A stretch of DNA of 64,000 nt from contig NZ_AULF01000022.1 of assembly GCF_000425145.1 (NCBI RefSeq), positions 1 through 64,000 on the forward strand, written 5' to 3'. Each line of letters starts with the position of its first letter. Positions within the stretch are counted from its first letter, which is position 1. This stretch comes from Pedobacter glucosidilyticus DSM 23534 (GTDB lineage: Bacteria; Bacteroidota; Bacteroidia; Sphingobacteriales; Sphingobacteriaceae). This document shows, in pieces, positions 7,829 through 17,948 of the stretch. Under the pieces are notes generated by a model. That model ran no database searches and was not told where the DNA came from. It saw nothing but the letters and a program-made list of their open reading frames with translations. A program made the translations under genes and the position numbers.

Positions 7829-8543
7829 CTTTTACAGGATTTAAAATTTGATTATTGTTTTTAAATGTTGCTAGATAATCTAGCAGACCTTCTCTAAGTT
7901 TATACTCATAAACTTTTGTAGATAAGGCTTTGGTAAAAATCTCGCCACCATCCCCACCGTTTATCATATAATCGGAAGTTAAGACAGTATAGTTCTTTTC
8001 TAAGTTGATAGGTTCTCCGTTGATTTTAATATCTGAAGCTTTACCATTTTCTATGGTAAATGTTGCTCCTGAAATAGGCTCGCCACCACTATTTGCAATA
8101 AAGTTGAAAAACTCTTTGATATTTTGACCAGAGAAAGTAGCTGTTGCGAAAGCATTTTCAAAAGGCATTAACTCAAAAATTTTATAACGCGGTATATTTC
8201 CCTTTGGCAGAGAAGTACGCAAACCACCGTAATTGGTATAAGCAAAATCAAACTGAATATTTTTTGATTTGGCACTTACATACATAGCGTCTGCAAAGAA
8301 ATTGTTTAAGGGTGCTTCGGGCTTACCTTTCTGAATCTCTTGAGCTGATACCGCAACAATATCATTCATGATAGAATCTAGCTGTTGTTTGTAGGGCTTA
8401 TAAAAATTACTTAAGGTAGTATCAGCCGAAAAATCCGCAGAGACAGGATAAATTTGCTTTTGGATATTTTTAACTTGATAATGAACACCACAAGCTTGTA
8501 ATAATAGTAATGCAAAAGCAACTATTAAAAGTTTAAATTTCAT
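7806..8543 (-). CDS. 5'-nucleotidase C-terminal domain lipoprotein
   Basis: A 245-residue protein matching only the C-terminal, nucleoside-binding domain of UshA-type 5'-nucleotidases. Family segments visible include NFFADAMY, the TNYGGLR motif, the FELMPFEN segment and the late YMINGGDGGE. A lipoprotein signal ends at Cys18 (LLLQAC), so it is tethered to a membrane while the catalytic partner downstream goes through Tat. The gene order is binding domain first, catalytic domain second, the reverse of a fused protein. It starts about 20 bases after the mutase stop upstream and may belong to the same transcript. Confidence 0.9.
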   Translation of the reverse strand: MKFKLLIVAFALLLLQACGVHYQVKNIQKQIYPVSADFSADTTLSNFYKPYKQQLDSIMNDIVAVSAQEIQKGKPEAPLNNFFADAMYVSAKSKNIQFDFAYTNYGGLRTSLPKGNIPRYKIFELMPFENAFATATFSGQNIKEFFNFIANSGGEPISGATFTIENGKASDIKINGEPINLEKNYTVLTSDYMINGGDGGEIFTKALSTKVYEYKLREGLLDYLATFKNNNQILNPVKDGRIKLK

Positions 8544-8563
8544 ATTATGATTGAGTTAGTGTT

Positions 8564-10111
8564 TTAGTATTCTCCAAATACTTCTCTAAAAGTATCGGCA
8601 ATTTCGCCTAAAGTTGCATATTCTTCAACTGCGGCAAGTAAAAAAGGCATTACGTTTATGTTATCTTTTGCCGCAAGCTTTAAATCGGCTATTTTTTGTG
8701 TAACGGCTTCTTGGTTTCTTCTTTCTTTTAATAGCTTAATTTTCTCAATTTGTGTTTTTCTGATGCTGTCATCAACCCTAAAAACATCTTGTCTAATGCT
8801 GTCTGCTTCTTGATATTTGTTTACACCCACAATAATTTGCTCGCCATTTTCTATAGTTTTTTGATAATCATAAGCAGCTGCGGCAATTTCTCCTTGTACA
8901 AAACCATTTTCAATGGCTTGTACAGCCCCGCCCATGTTATCTATCTTGTCTATATATTCCTGAGCTAATTTCTCTAATTCATCTGTAAGAGATTCTATAA
9001 AATAAGAACCTGCCAAAGGGTCTACCGTTTGTGTAACACCTGTTTCAAAAGCAATAATTTGTTGTGTTCTTAAAGCTATTTTAGCGGCTTCTTCTGTTGG
9101 CAGAGATAAAGCTTCATCAAAACCATTGGTGTGTAAAGATTGAGTGCCGCCCAAAACGGCAGCCAAAGCCTGATTGGTTACCCTTACTATATTATTTTGA
9201 GGTTGTTGTGCAGTTAAGGTTGAACCACCTGTTTGGGTGTGAAAACGTAATTGTTGTGCTTTAATATTTGTTGCCCCTAAAGATTTGGTGATGTTTGCCC
9301 ACATTCTTCTGGCTGCTCTAAATTTGGCAATTTCTTCAAAGAAATTATTATGGCAATTGAAAAAGAATGATAAACGTTGTGCAAAAAGATTTATATCTAA
9401 GCCTTTATCTATGGCTGCTTGTAAATATGCTTTCCCATTGGCCAAAGTAAAGGCTAACTCTTGTACTGCTGTTGAGCCAGCTTCTCTGATATGATAACCT
9501 GAGATGGAAATGGTATTCCATTTAGGAAGCTCTTTGCTGCAATACTCAAAAACATCCGTAATAAGACGCATTGAGGGTTTTGGCGGATAGATATAAGTAC
9601 CTCTAGCAGCGTATTCTTTTAAAATATCGTTTTGGATAGTTCCTGAAATTTGAGTTAAATCTGCTCCTTGCTTTTTTGCTAAAGCGATGTACATAGCTAA
9701 CAATGTAGCGGCTGTAGCATTGATAGTCATAGAAGTAGTGATATCAGACAGTTTAATCCCACTAAAAAGTATTTCCATATCTGCCAAAGAATCTATGGCG
9801 ACACCAACTTTACCCACTTCGCCTTCTGCCATGTCATGATCAGAATCATAACCTATCTGTGTAGGTAAATCAAAAGCTACAGATAAGCCGGTTGTACCTT
9901 GTTGCAGTAAATAATGATATCTTTTATTTGATTCTTCGGCAGTAGAAAAACCTGCGTATTGGCGCATTGTCCATAATCTACCACGGTACATATCTTTTTG
10001 TATGCCTCTGGTGAAAGGGAATTCGCCAGGTTTTTCAATATCCTGCTTAGGCTGATGATAAACTTCTTTAATTTCAATACCTGAAGTTGTTTTATTGATT
10101 TTATCAGCCAT
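8564..10111 (-). CDS. Methylmalonyl-CoA mutase-type acyl-CoA mutase, large-subunit catalytic domain
   Basis: A 515-residue TIM-barrel half of a B12-dependent acyl-CoA mutase. The substrate-side residues expected for methylmalonyl-CoA are present: Tyr52 in [14 protein letters not shown], Arg182 in PSMR and His207 in SGYH. The [17 protein letters not shown] segment is also intact. The C-terminal cobalamin-binding domain (DxHxxG) is absent, so the protein is about 200 residues shorter than a one-piece MutB. It would need a separate B12-binding subunit, which is not in the window. The role is propionate/methylmalonyl-CoA interconversion or a related acyl-CoA; the split architecture leaves the true substrate open. 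Confidence 0.87.
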   Translation of the reverse strand: MADKINKTTSGIEIKEVYHQPKQDIEKPGEFPFTRGIQKDMYRGRLWTMRQYAGFSTAEESNKRYHYLLQQGTTGLSVAFDLPTQIGYDSDHDMAEGEVGKVGVAIDSLADMEILFSGIKLSDITTSMTINATAATLLAMYIALAKKQGADLTQISGTIQNDILKEYAARGTYIYPPKPSMRLITDVFEYCSKELPKWNTISISGYHIREAGSTAVQELAFTLANGKAYLQAAIDKGLDINLFAQRLSFFFNCHNNFFEEIAKFRAARRMWANITKSLGATNIKAQQLRFHTQTGGSTLTAQQPQNNIVRVTNQALAAVLGGTQSLHTNGFDEALSLPTEEAAKIALRTQQIIAFETGVTQTVDPLAGSYFIESLTDELEKLAQEYIDKIDNMGGAVQAIENGFVQGEIAAAAYDYQKTIENGEQIIVGVNKYQEADSIRQDVFRVDDSIRKTQIEKIKLLKERRNQEAVTQKIADLKLAAKDNINVMPFLLAAVEEYATLGEIADTFREVFGEY

Positions 10112-10122
10112 ATAATGAAGTT

Positions 10123-10650
10123 TTACATTTCTTGAATATCTTTCTTAATCACTAACAAAGCTAACTCGTAAGGGTTTTCCTCGATACTATCTAAACGAGA
10201 AAAAACAACTTTACTTAAATCAACAGCACTTGCATCAGCTGGAAGGTTTTTTACTGCCGAGTTAATGATGCTAATCGTATCATCTTTTACTCTTTTGATG
10301 ATTTGCCAAGCATCATTAGTAAGATAAATTTGCTGAGCCAAGTTGTGCTGATATTCTGCCCTAACTTCTGTTAAAATTAAATTTTGCATTTCTTTTGCAG
10401 ACATACCAGAAACATGTAATCTTAACAGTAAGTTTGATGGATTGATACGCTCTATAAAAAGTGTCATTCTTTCATAGGCTTGTAGCCTAAGCGGTAAAAC
10501 ATCTTTAAGTACAGATGAGCGATATTCCAATTCTTTTAAATTGTAATAAGCATCAAACTGGCTTTTAAATAAGAAGTAAGAGCCTAGAATGACAAAAAAA
10601 CCTGATAATGTGTATTTTAAAACATCTAGTAAAAACGTTAAAGCATCCAT
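10123..10650 (-). CDS. Hypothetical protein with one N-terminal membrane helix
   Basis: About 175 residues from the ATG at 10650. A hydrophobic segment near residues 8-28 ([21 protein letters not shown]) anchors it, and the rest is predicted helical and soluble, with repeated polar-hydrophobic spacing ([23 protein letters not shown]). No catalytic motif or known family is recognised. It ends 11 bases before the start of the mutase gene and shares its strand, so the two are probably co-transcribed. The longer frame extends 18 codons further up over the intergenic promoter region and is less likely. Confidence 0.7.
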   Translation of the reverse strand: MDALTFLLDVLKYTLSGFFVILGSYFLFKSQFDAYYNLKELEYRSSVLKDVLPLRLQAYERMTLFIERINPSNLLLRLHVSGMSAKEMQNLILTEVRAEYQHNLAQQIYLTNDAWQIIKRVKDDTISIINSAVKNLPADASAVDLSKVVFSRLDSIEENPYELALLVIKKDIQEM

Positions 10651-10711
10651 TCTAAATTGTAAAGTATTGGTAAAATTGATTCTCGTGAAAACAAAAATCT
10701 GCATTTTACCT

Positions 10712-10719
10712 TATATTTG
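10712..10719 (+). promoter_or_regulatory. -7 element (TATATTTG) for the IscA-like gene
   Basis: A perfect TAnnTTTG lies 21 bases before the ATG at 10741. No TTTG or TTG sits at the ideal upstream distance. Confidence 0.5.
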
Positions 10720-10740
10720 TGCAACAATAAAATAATTATT

Positions 10741-11091
10741 ATGAGTACAGCAGTAACAGCAGTTTCACCTGTAACATTAACCGAAGGTGCGAAAAAAGAA
10801 GTGAAAAAGTTAATGGAACAACAAGAATTAAGCGAAGAATTTGGTTTAAGGCTTGGTGTTGAAGGTGGTGGTTGTGCCGGAATGAATTATGTTTTAGGTT
10901 TTGACCAAAAGAAAGAAGGTGATACAGAATACGATATAGATGGTATAAGATGCTTCATGAATAAAGCTCATGGCTTGTATTTAGCAGGTATGGAGGTTGA
11001 TTTTCAACAAGGATTAAACGCCAGAGGCTTCGTTTTCAATAACCCAAATGCGGCTAAAACTTGTGGCTGCGGCACCAGCTTTTCTGTTTAA
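10741..11091 (+). CDS. HesB/IscA-type iron-sulfur assembly protein
   Basis: A 116-residue A-type Fe-S carrier. The three cysteines of the family are visible: one in GGGCAGMNY and two in the C-terminal CGCG motif. The VTLTEGAKKEVKKLM start is also typical. Such proteins deliver [4Fe-4S] or [2Fe-2S] clusters to apoproteins. No isc or suf genes are adjacent. The ATG at 10741 is used; a longer frame starts inside the -7 element. The gene is monocistronic, with a terminator directly downstream. Confidence 0.9.
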   Translation: MSTAVTAVSPVTLTEGAKKEVKKLMEQQELSEEFGLRLGVEGGGCAGMNYVLGFDQKKEGDTEYDIDGIRCFMNKAHGLYLAGMEVDFQQGLNARGFVFNNPNAAKTCGCGTSFSV

Positions 11092-11116
11092 AGAATTAGT
11101 TTTTAGTTTTGATAAT

Positions 11117-11154
11117 AAGAGACTGTCTCCTAAAAGGGCAGTCTCTTTTTTTTG
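11117..11154 (+). terminator. Terminator of the IscA-like gene
   Basis: AAGAGACTG (11117-11125) pairs with CAGTCTCTT (11139-11147), followed by an unbroken T run. Confidence 0.88.
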
Positions 11155-11156
11155 AT

Positions 11157-11199
11157 CAATAAAACAGCCTCAATAAATGTTTGAATTATTGAGGCTGTT
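11157..11199 (-). terminator. Terminator facing the ammonium transporter gene
   Basis: A perfect 14-bp stem: AACAGCCTCAATAA (11163-11176) with TTATTGAGGCTGTT (11186-11199) around a nine-base loop. On the reverse strand it is followed by TTTATTG. Together with the previous hairpin it separates two convergent genes. Confidence 0.75.
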
Positions 11200-11257
11200 C
11201 AGCTTTTATTAAAAAATTAGCTTTTTTTATTTCAAAAGTTGTTTAATAAGTTTCGAC

Positions 11258-12571
11258 TTATAATTTTTCGCCATGTTGCGAAATATCTAAACCTGCATCT
11301 TCATCTTCCTCTGAAACTCTTAAAGGACTTATGATATCTGTAATTTTTAATAACAACCAAGAACCAAAGAATGCAAAAATAGATACGCCTATTAAAGCGC
11401 CTAAATGCACTAAAAATAAATGCGTTTCTCCAAAAATTAAGCCATTACCTGTTTCATTTGCTCCATTAATAGATTGATGTGCAAAAACACCGGTTAACAA
11501 CATACCAACCATACCACCAACGCCATGGCAAGGGAATACATCTAAAGTATCATCTATAGAAGTACGTGTTCTCCAATCTACAATTAAATTACTTACAACG
11601 GCAGAAACAACACCGATAATTAATGAATGAGGAATAGTAACAAAACCTGCCGCTGGAGTAATTGCCACTAAACCTACTACCGCACCAATACAAGTACCCA
11701 TTGCAGATGGCTTTCTACCTTTATAAGAATCAAAAAATATCCAAGCAAGAGCTGCTGCGGCTGATGCTGCCATGGTATTGGCTAAAGCAACAGTTGCTAA
11801 CGTTCCGGCACCATAAGCAGAACCACCATTAAAACCTATCCATCCGAACCATAAAAGACCTGTACCTAATAAAACATAGGTAATTCTTGCTGGTGAATGG
11901 CTAGGCTCGTTTCTCTTTTTTAAGTATAAAGCAGAAGCTAAAGCTGCCCAACCAGCTGACATGTGCACTACCGTTCCACCAGCAAAATCAAGTACACCTA
12001 ATTGAAACAACAAACCGTCGGGATGCCAAGTTGAGTGTGCTAAAGGTGCATATATCACAATAAAAAACAGACAAATAAATAAACAGTAGGAAATGAATCT
12101 GATACGCTCTGCAAAAGCTCCGGTAATTAAAGCAGGAGTTATAATGGCGAATTTTAACTGATAAATTGCGAATAGTACTAAAGGAATAGTTGGTGCTAAT
12201 ACCCAAGGTTTACCATCAATAACATTACTCATCATAAAAAATGTTCTTGGATCACCAATGATACCACCGATAGAATCGCCAAAAGCTAAACTAAAACCAA
12301 ATACTACCCAAATAACTGTAATAATTGCCATACAAATAAAGCTTTGAAGCATGGTAGAAATGACATTTTTCTTTTTTACCATACCCCCATAGAAAAACGC
12401 TAAACCTGGTGTCATAATTAATACTAATGCTGTAGCGCATAACATCCATGCTATATCTGATGAATTATACTCGCCAGCAAACATTTCCCCTGGTACTGAC
12501 GGGTAAAAAATTGTTAATAATGCAATAATTGCAAGAAAAATAAACGGAACTTTTGATAATTTCTTAGCCAT
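11258..12571 (-). CDS. amtB: Ammonium transporter (Amt family)
   Basis: A 437-residue multi-pass inner-membrane channel for NH4+/NH3, normal in length. Family segments include ALVLIMTPGLAFFYGGMVKKKN, the DFAGGTVVHMSAGWAALASAL segment with the first conserved pore histidine, and CHGVGGMVGMLLTG with the second. The N-terminus looks like a signal anchor. No glnK gene is adjacent, although amt and glnK are usually paired. The 250 bases upstream are very AT-rich with no recognisable PII or NtrC-type site. Confidence 0.95.
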   Translation of the reverse strand: MAKKLSKVPFIFLAIIALLTIFYPSVPGEMFAGEYNSSDIAWMLCATALVLIMTPGLAFFYGGMVKKKNVISTMLQSFICMAIITVIWVVFGFSLAFGDSIGGIIGDPRTFFMMSNVIDGKPWVLAPTIPLVLFAIYQLKFAIITPALITGAFAERIRFISYCLFICLFFIVIYAPLAHSTWHPDGLLFQLGVLDFAGGTVVHMSAGWAALASALYLKKRNEPSHSPARITYVLLGTGLLWFGWIGFNGGSAYGAGTLATVALANTMAASAAAALAWIFFDSYKGRKPSAMGTCIGAVVGLVAITPAAGFVTIPHSLIIGVVSAVVSNLIVDWRTRTSIDDTLDVFPCHGVGGMVGMLLTGVFAHQSINGANETGNGLIFGETHLFLVHLGALIGVSIFAFFGSWLLLKITDIISPLRVSEEDEDAGLDISQHGEKL

Positions 12572-12824
12572 TGTATAAGTTTTAGATTTATTATGGCTGA
12601 AAATTAGAAATAATTATATGATTTATACTAAACATTCTATTTTTTTAGTTTTTTATCAAAAAATATACTACTTTTTACAATAAAAATGAAATTCATTCAA
12701 AAAATTAGGGATATTTTTTAGCATTTTTTCAATAAAAATACATTTTACAAATCATATTTTGAGCAATATTTATTCAAAAAAAACTCTAAAAACATGACTT
12801 AAAATCTTATTTTCTATTTAAATC

Positions 12825-14300
12825 CTAAAATATTTTAAAAATATCAGGAAAAACACCAGCTATTATCACTAGAATAGCAAGAATCAAAACAAAAAAATCA
12901 AAAATCACAGATTTTTTCTTTTTAACTATCAATTCTTCTGGTTTTTTTAGATAAATATGTAGTGGAATATTAAAATAATAGAATAAAGACAATACAGTGG
13001 TTAATACTGCAACGATTAATACAGGCGTAAGAAAGTTAATAGCTGTAGTTTCAGAAATTAGAGAAGAAAACACTACAAATTTTGCCATGAAACCAACTGT
13101 TGGAGGTAAACCAGTTAAAGAAACCATAAATACAACCAAACATGGCGCTATCAGGGTATTTAATTTACCTAAGCCTTTCAATTGTTGCAGTGTTTTAATA
13201 TTAAAACGATCTTCTAAATAAGCGATACTCATGAAAGCACCAATGTTAGTGATACTATAAGCAAATAGGTAAAACCACAAATTGCTAGACATGGTGCTAT
13301 CATCAGGTAAAACCAACAACATTAATAAAAAACCCGTATGCCCTATAGAAGAATAAGCTAATAATCTTTTTAAATCTTTCTGGAAAACTGCCATCACATT
13401 TCCTACCAGCATGGTTATACCTGCTGCAGACAAAATGATGGTTGAAAAATGTATTGAAACAAACTGAAATGGTGCTACCAATCTAAATAAAAATGCAAAA
13501 ACAGCAATTTTTGGTACTGTAGATAAAAAAGAACTTACAGAAGTTGGTGCTTGCTGATAGGCATCTGGTGTCCAAAAATGAAAGGGAACAAATGATAGCT
13601 TAAAACCTATTCCTGCCAATACCATTAACAGTACTAAACTCGCCGAAAAGCTGTTTATTTGTTCAAAAGCCACGAAAATATTTTCGTTATACAAATTTAG
13701 CGTTCCAGAAAAACCATATAAAAATGTTAGTCCATATAACATGATGGCCGAAGCTGTAGCCCCGAAAAGTACATATTTCATACCCGCTTCTGCCTGTAGT
13801 TTCTCTTTATTGGTATAAGAAACCATCAGATAAGAAGCTATAGACAACATCTCTATGGATAAAAAAAGCATTAATAAGTTTGCAGATGATATCAGCGTAA
13901 GCAAACCTAATATACCGCCTAGGAAAATGGTATAAAAATCATTTATTCCTTTTGGATGGTTTTTAAGCTCTTTATCCTGATTGAAAAATACTAAAGATAT
14001 TATTGAAGCAAACAAAGCCAATAGCTTAAACCCAATAACATAGCTATTATGTAAAAACATCCCGTTAAACAATAATAAGCTGTTTGTTTGGATAATATTT
14101 AACTGAAGAAGATATGCAACAGCAGCTAAAACCAGTGTAAGTATAGTTGCAAAAAACACCAAACGCTCTGCCTTTTTTAGAAACAAATCTATGATAATGA
14201 CAAGCAGAAAGCCTATAGTTATGATAAACTCCGAAACAAAGTAAGACAGAGAGGTTATGATATTCTCCGTTGATTGCGCTATATCTAAACCTGTTTGCAT
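12825..14300 (-). CDS. nuoN: NADH-quinone oxidoreductase subunit N
   Basis: A 491-residue antiporter-like membrane subunit of complex I, about 14 helices. The family core is present: LSIEMLSIASYLMVSY with the conserved Glu, the Lys-bearing FKLSFVPFHFWTPDAYQQAPT, and SSIGHTGFLLM. It is the last gene of the nuoHIJKLMN cluster. Its ATG overlaps the nuoM stop as TAATG, so translation is coupled. No clear terminator hairpin follows; the region to amtB is AT-rich. Confidence 0.96.
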   Translation of the reverse strand: MQTGLDIAQSTENIITSLSYFVSEFIITIGFLLVIIIDLFLKKAERLVFFATILTLVLAAVAYLLQLNIIQTNSLLLFNGMFLHNSYVIGFKLLALFASIISLVFFNQDKELKNHPKGINDFYTIFLGGILGLLTLISSANLLMLFLSIEMLSIASYLMVSYTNKEKLQAEAGMKYVLFGATASAIMLYGLTFLYGFSGTLNLYNENIFVAFEQINSFSASLVLLMVLAGIGFKLSFVPFHFWTPDAYQQAPTSVSSFLSTVPKIAVFAFLFRLVAPFQFVSIHFSTIILSAAGITMLVGNVMAVFQKDLKRLLAYSSIGHTGFLLMLLVLPDDSTMSSNLWFYLFAYSITNIGAFMSIAYLEDRFNIKTLQQLKGLGKLNTLIAPCLVVFMVSLTGLPPTVGFMAKFVVFSSLISETTAINFLTPVLIVAVLTTVLSLFYYFNIPLHIYLKKPEELIVKKKKSVIFDFFVLILAILVIIAGVFPDIFKIF

Positions 14301-15895
14301 TAGGTAAATAATAAAATAAACTGGTTTACAGATGTGTTGATGATATTAAAAACCAAAGAAGGTATGACACCCAATAAAATAGCAAAAAATGCTAGCGGTA
14401 CAAGGGTTAAAATTTCCCTTACATTCAAATCTTTCAATTTTATGAGCCAGTTTTCTTCTTTTACTCTTAGTTGTCCAAAAAACATTCTTTGCAAGGTCCA
14501 AAGTAAATAAGCAGCCCCTAACAATATTCCAAAGGAACCTAAAATAGCCATCCAGCGTGGAATAAGGCCATTTACACTTTCTGAGTTAAAAGCTCCTATC
14601 AAAGAAAATGCCTCTGCAATAAAAGCCGAAAAGCCTGGCAAGCCTAAAGAGGCAAAAAAAGCAATCATCACAAAGCCTGTGTAAATAGGCATGTGGGTTG
14701 CTAAGCCTCTAAAGTTGTAGATATACCTATCATGAACGCGGTTATATACCACGCCAACAATAAAAAATAACATCACCGATAAGAAACCATGAGAAATCAT
14801 CTGCATCATGGCGCCACTAATACCTTCTGAGGTTAGTGATGCTAAACCCAATAATACAAAACCCATGTGCGATACAGATGAATAGGCAATTAAGCGTTTT
14901 AAATCTGTTTGTGCTAAAGCAACCATAGCTCCGTAAAGTATAGAAATTACACCTAACAAACCGATGTAGAAAGAAAGATTTAAGGCTACATCGGGGAATA
15001 TGCTGTAAGCAATTCTGATAATGCCGTAACCTCCTACTTTTAATAAAACACCTGCTAATATGATAGAAATTGGCGTTGGTGCTTCCACGTGGGCATCGGG
15101 TAACCATGTATGAAAAGGTACAATAGGTACTTTAATTGCAAAAGCTATAAACACGACAATAAATCCTAACAACCTTGCCGGGATGCCTAAAATATCTTGA
15201 TGTGCTAAGAAAGAGAAAATACCATCTGGCACATAGTTTTGTGGATTCATCATGTGTACCATATTAAAGGTATGGTTTCCTGTAAGAGGGTCTATAACAG
15301 AAAAATACAAACCTGCAATAACCAATAGCATAAATACCGAACCTAATAAAGTATACAAGAAAAACTTGATAGCTGCGTATTCTCTTCTTACTCCGCCCCA
15401 AATTCCGATAAGGAAATATAAAGGAAGTAGCATCAACTCGTAAAAAACGTAAAATAAAAAGATGTCTAAAGCACAAAAAACACCCATAATAGCAGTGTTT
15501 AACAACATCATTAAAGAAAAATACCCTTTATGATTTTCTTTTATTTCCCATGATGATAATGCCGCAATTAACATAACCAATGCAGATAAAAACAAAAGTG
15601 GAATAGAAAAGCCATCAACACCCAATAAATAATCTATTTGTAAAGCGCCAAACTTCCCTATATCTAAGCGTATCCAAGGTAAATATTCTTTAAACTGATA
15701 GCTATCTAATTGATTTACCCCTGTAAAAGCTGCTCCGGTTTGAAATTGGCAATACAAATAAGCCGTAATAGCTAGCTGTATTACAGCCACTGCAACGGTA
15801 AAATATTTATAAGATTGACTATACTTTTTTGGCAGTAACAAAATTGTTAAACCAAAAAGCAAAGGCACAAATATTAAAATTGATAATAAACCCAT
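14300..15895 (-). CDS. nuoM: NADH-quinone oxidoreductase subunit M
   Basis: A 531-residue antiporter-like membrane subunit of complex I. It shows the conserved Glu in FYVFYELMLLPLYFLIG, the pore lysine in FAIKVPIVPFHTWLPDAHVEAPT, and SSVSHMGFVLLG. It pumps protons in the distal arm with NuoL and NuoN. It begins one base after the nuoL stop and overlaps nuoN by one base, within a tightly packed operon. Confidence 0.97.
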   Translation of the reverse strand: MGLLSILIFVPLLFGLTILLLPKKYSQSYKYFTVAVAVIQLAITAYLYCQFQTGAAFTGVNQLDSYQFKEYLPWIRLDIGKFGALQIDYLLGVDGFSIPLLFLSALVMLIAALSSWEIKENHKGYFSLMMLLNTAIMGVFCALDIFLFYVFYELMLLPLYFLIGIWGGVRREYAAIKFFLYTLLGSVFMLLVIAGLYFSVIDPLTGNHTFNMVHMMNPQNYVPDGIFSFLAHQDILGIPARLLGFIVVFIAFAIKVPIVPFHTWLPDAHVEAPTPISIILAGVLLKVGGYGIIRIAYSIFPDVALNLSFYIGLLGVISILYGAMVALAQTDLKRLIAYSSVSHMGFVLLGLASLTSEGISGAMMQMISHGFLSVMLFFIVGVVYNRVHDRYIYNFRGLATHMPIYTGFVMIAFFASLGLPGFSAFIAEAFSLIGAFNSESVNGLIPRWMAILGSFGILLGAAYLLWTLQRMFFGQLRVKEENWLIKLKDLNVREILTLVPLAFFAILLGVIPSLVFNIINTSVNQFILLFT

Positions 15896-15896
15896 T

Positions 15897-17948
15897 TTAA
15901 AATATCATTAGATATATAAAGAAAGTAATCATGATTAAAAGCATCCAGATGATGTAATGCTGTACTTTTCCGTTCTGAACATTTCTAAACCAAATATTCA
16001 AACGTTCTACCACACTAGCCACACCGTTAACTAAACCATCAATAATATATACATCAAACCAGTTTGCTAAACTTGAAATATGTATAATAGCTGTTGCTGA
16101 TGAATTCACCAAACCGTCTATCACATTTTTATCAAACCAATAATAGGCTTTAGCTTTTAGTAAAGTTGGTTTTACGATGGCAGCATCATAAATCTCATTA
16201 AAGTACCATTGTTTATAAGAAAGTTTAAAAATCCAGGTTTGTTCTAAACCAAAACTGAATTTGTTTCTTGCATAAGCTAAATAAGTAATCAATAGCAAAC
16301 CTAAGCTTAAAATATTGATGTAAATAGGTACTAGAATATGATAAATACCTCCTACATGCTGTTGTGGTGCCAACTCATTAAATAACCAAGAAGCCTCTAA
16401 ACTAAATGGCTGATAAGAGAAAACAAAAGCCATACAAAAAACAGCTAAAACCATTACTGGATATTTTAACCAGGCATTAGCTTCATGAATTTTAAACTGA
16501 TGATGATCTGCTTCTAATAGTTGAGGTAGTCTAAAATCGCCAAAGAAAACTTTAAAAATTACTCTGAAAATATAAAAAGTAGTTAGCCATGAGGTTAATG
16601 AAACAATGATGGGGAAAATCCAAAAGATACCTCCTTTTACATCAGCCCACTCAAAAACACTAATCAAAATAGCATCCTTTGATAAATAACCTGAGGTAAA
16701 AGGTAAACCCGATAAAGCCATAGCGGCTATAATAAAAACAATGGCAGTTATAGGCATACTTTTGAAAAGTCCGCCCATGAAGGTCATATCTTGTTCATCA
16801 AACTGAAGTTGATGTTTTTCTTTTAAGTGATGTAATTCATGAATAATGATACCTGCCCCTAAAAACAGTAAACACTTAAAGAAAGCATGGGTTACGAGAT
16901 GAAAAATTGCAGAAGCTTCATCGCCTACGCCAATAGCCAACATCATAAAGCCTAATTGAGAAATGGTAGAAAAAGCTAAAACCCTTTTGATATCATTTTG
17001 AGTAAGTGCAATAGTTGCAGCCATAAAAGCTGTAAATACACCTATTGATGCTATTATGATTAAAACGGTTTCATTAAATAAAGGTGCTATCCTTACCAAT
17101 AAGAAAACACCCGCAGCTACCATAGTTGCAGCATGTATTAAGGATGAAACCGCGGTTGGCCCCTCCATAGCATCGGGTAACCAGGTATGTAATGGAAATT
17201 GTGCCGATTTTGCAGCCGCTCCAGCAAAGAAACAAAGCCCTGCGATAGTTAGCCAATAATCGGGCATCATGTTAAACGGACTTACCCACATGCCGTTGGT
17301 TGTAAAAGATGATGCAATTAAATTACCGCTTCCAAATAAAGCATCAATATCTAAAGTATGGAAATGGCTCAGCATAATCATGATACCGATTAGAAAACCT
17401 AAATCGCCAAGCCTATTCATAATAAAAGCTTTTTTATTGGCTAAAACAGCTTTTTCTTTTGTAAACCAGAAACCTATCAATAAGTAAGAAGAAAAACCTA
17501 CTAATTCCCAGAATATGTAAATTAAGAAAAGGTTATCTGCCAAAACCAAGCTAAGCATAGAGAAACAAAACAAGCTTAAATAGGCAAAATAGCGTGGCTT
17601 AAGTTTGTCTTTCCTTATATACTCTACTGAATAAATATGTACCAATAATGCTATTAAGGTGATTAATAATAGCATGAGCACCGTAAGGTCATTAAATAAG
17701 AAGCCTAAACGGATATCAAAATTATTAAAAGCTATCCAAGGGATAGAAAAATGAAGCGTTTTACTAAACCAAACTTTTATAAATAGGATAATAGCTGCGA
17801 TAAAACTTGTTGAAATACTAGTTATAGCAATCGATGATGCAAAACGCTTAAAAATTAAACTAAAGAAAAAAGATAATAATGGAGCACAAATAAGTAAGAA
17901 AGCTAAAATTAGCACCATTTGATTTGATATGTTGATGATACTATCCAT
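15897..17948 (-). CDS. nuoL: NADH-quinone oxidoreductase subunit L
   Basis: A 683-residue distal antiporter-like subunit, somewhat longer than the E. coli protein (about 613). Conserved features are FWELVGFSSYLLIGFW, the AAAKSAQFPLHTWLPDAMEGPT segment, and the lateral helix region at the C-terminus that runs along the membrane arm. The last 120 residues hold repeated hydrophobic segments with VIDGLV- and IIDGLVN-like wording, typical of the NuoL tail. It overlaps the nuoK stop by one base (TAATG). Confidence 0.97.
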   Translation of the reverse strand: MDSIINISNQMVLILAFLLICAPLLSFFFSLIFKRFASSIAITSISTSFIAAIILFIKVWFSKTLHFSIPWIAFNNFDIRLGFLFNDLTVLMLLLITLIALLVHIYSVEYIRKDKLKPRYFAYLSLFCFSMLSLVLADNLFLIYIFWELVGFSSYLLIGFWFTKEKAVLANKKAFIMNRLGDLGFLIGIMIMLSHFHTLDIDALFGSGNLIASSFTTNGMWVSPFNMMPDYWLTIAGLCFFAGAAAKSAQFPLHTWLPDAMEGPTAVSSLIHAATMVAAGVFLLVRIAPLFNETVLIIIASIGVFTAFMAATIALTQNDIKRVLAFSTISQLGFMMLAIGVGDEASAIFHLVTHAFFKCLLFLGAGIIIHELHHLKEKHQLQFDEQDMTFMGGLFKSMPITAIVFIIAAMALSGLPFTSGYLSKDAILISVFEWADVKGGIFWIFPIIVSLTSWLTTFYIFRVIFKVFFGDFRLPQLLEADHHQFKIHEANAWLKYPVMVLAVFCMAFVFSYQPFSLEASWLFNELAPQQHVGGIYHILVPIYINILSLGLLLITYLAYARNKFSFGLEQTWIFKLSYKQWYFNEIYDAAIVKPTLLKAKAYYWFDKNVIDGLVNSSATAIIHISSLANWFDVYIIDGLVNGVASVVERLNIWFRNVQNGKVQHYIIWMLLIMITFFIYLMIF

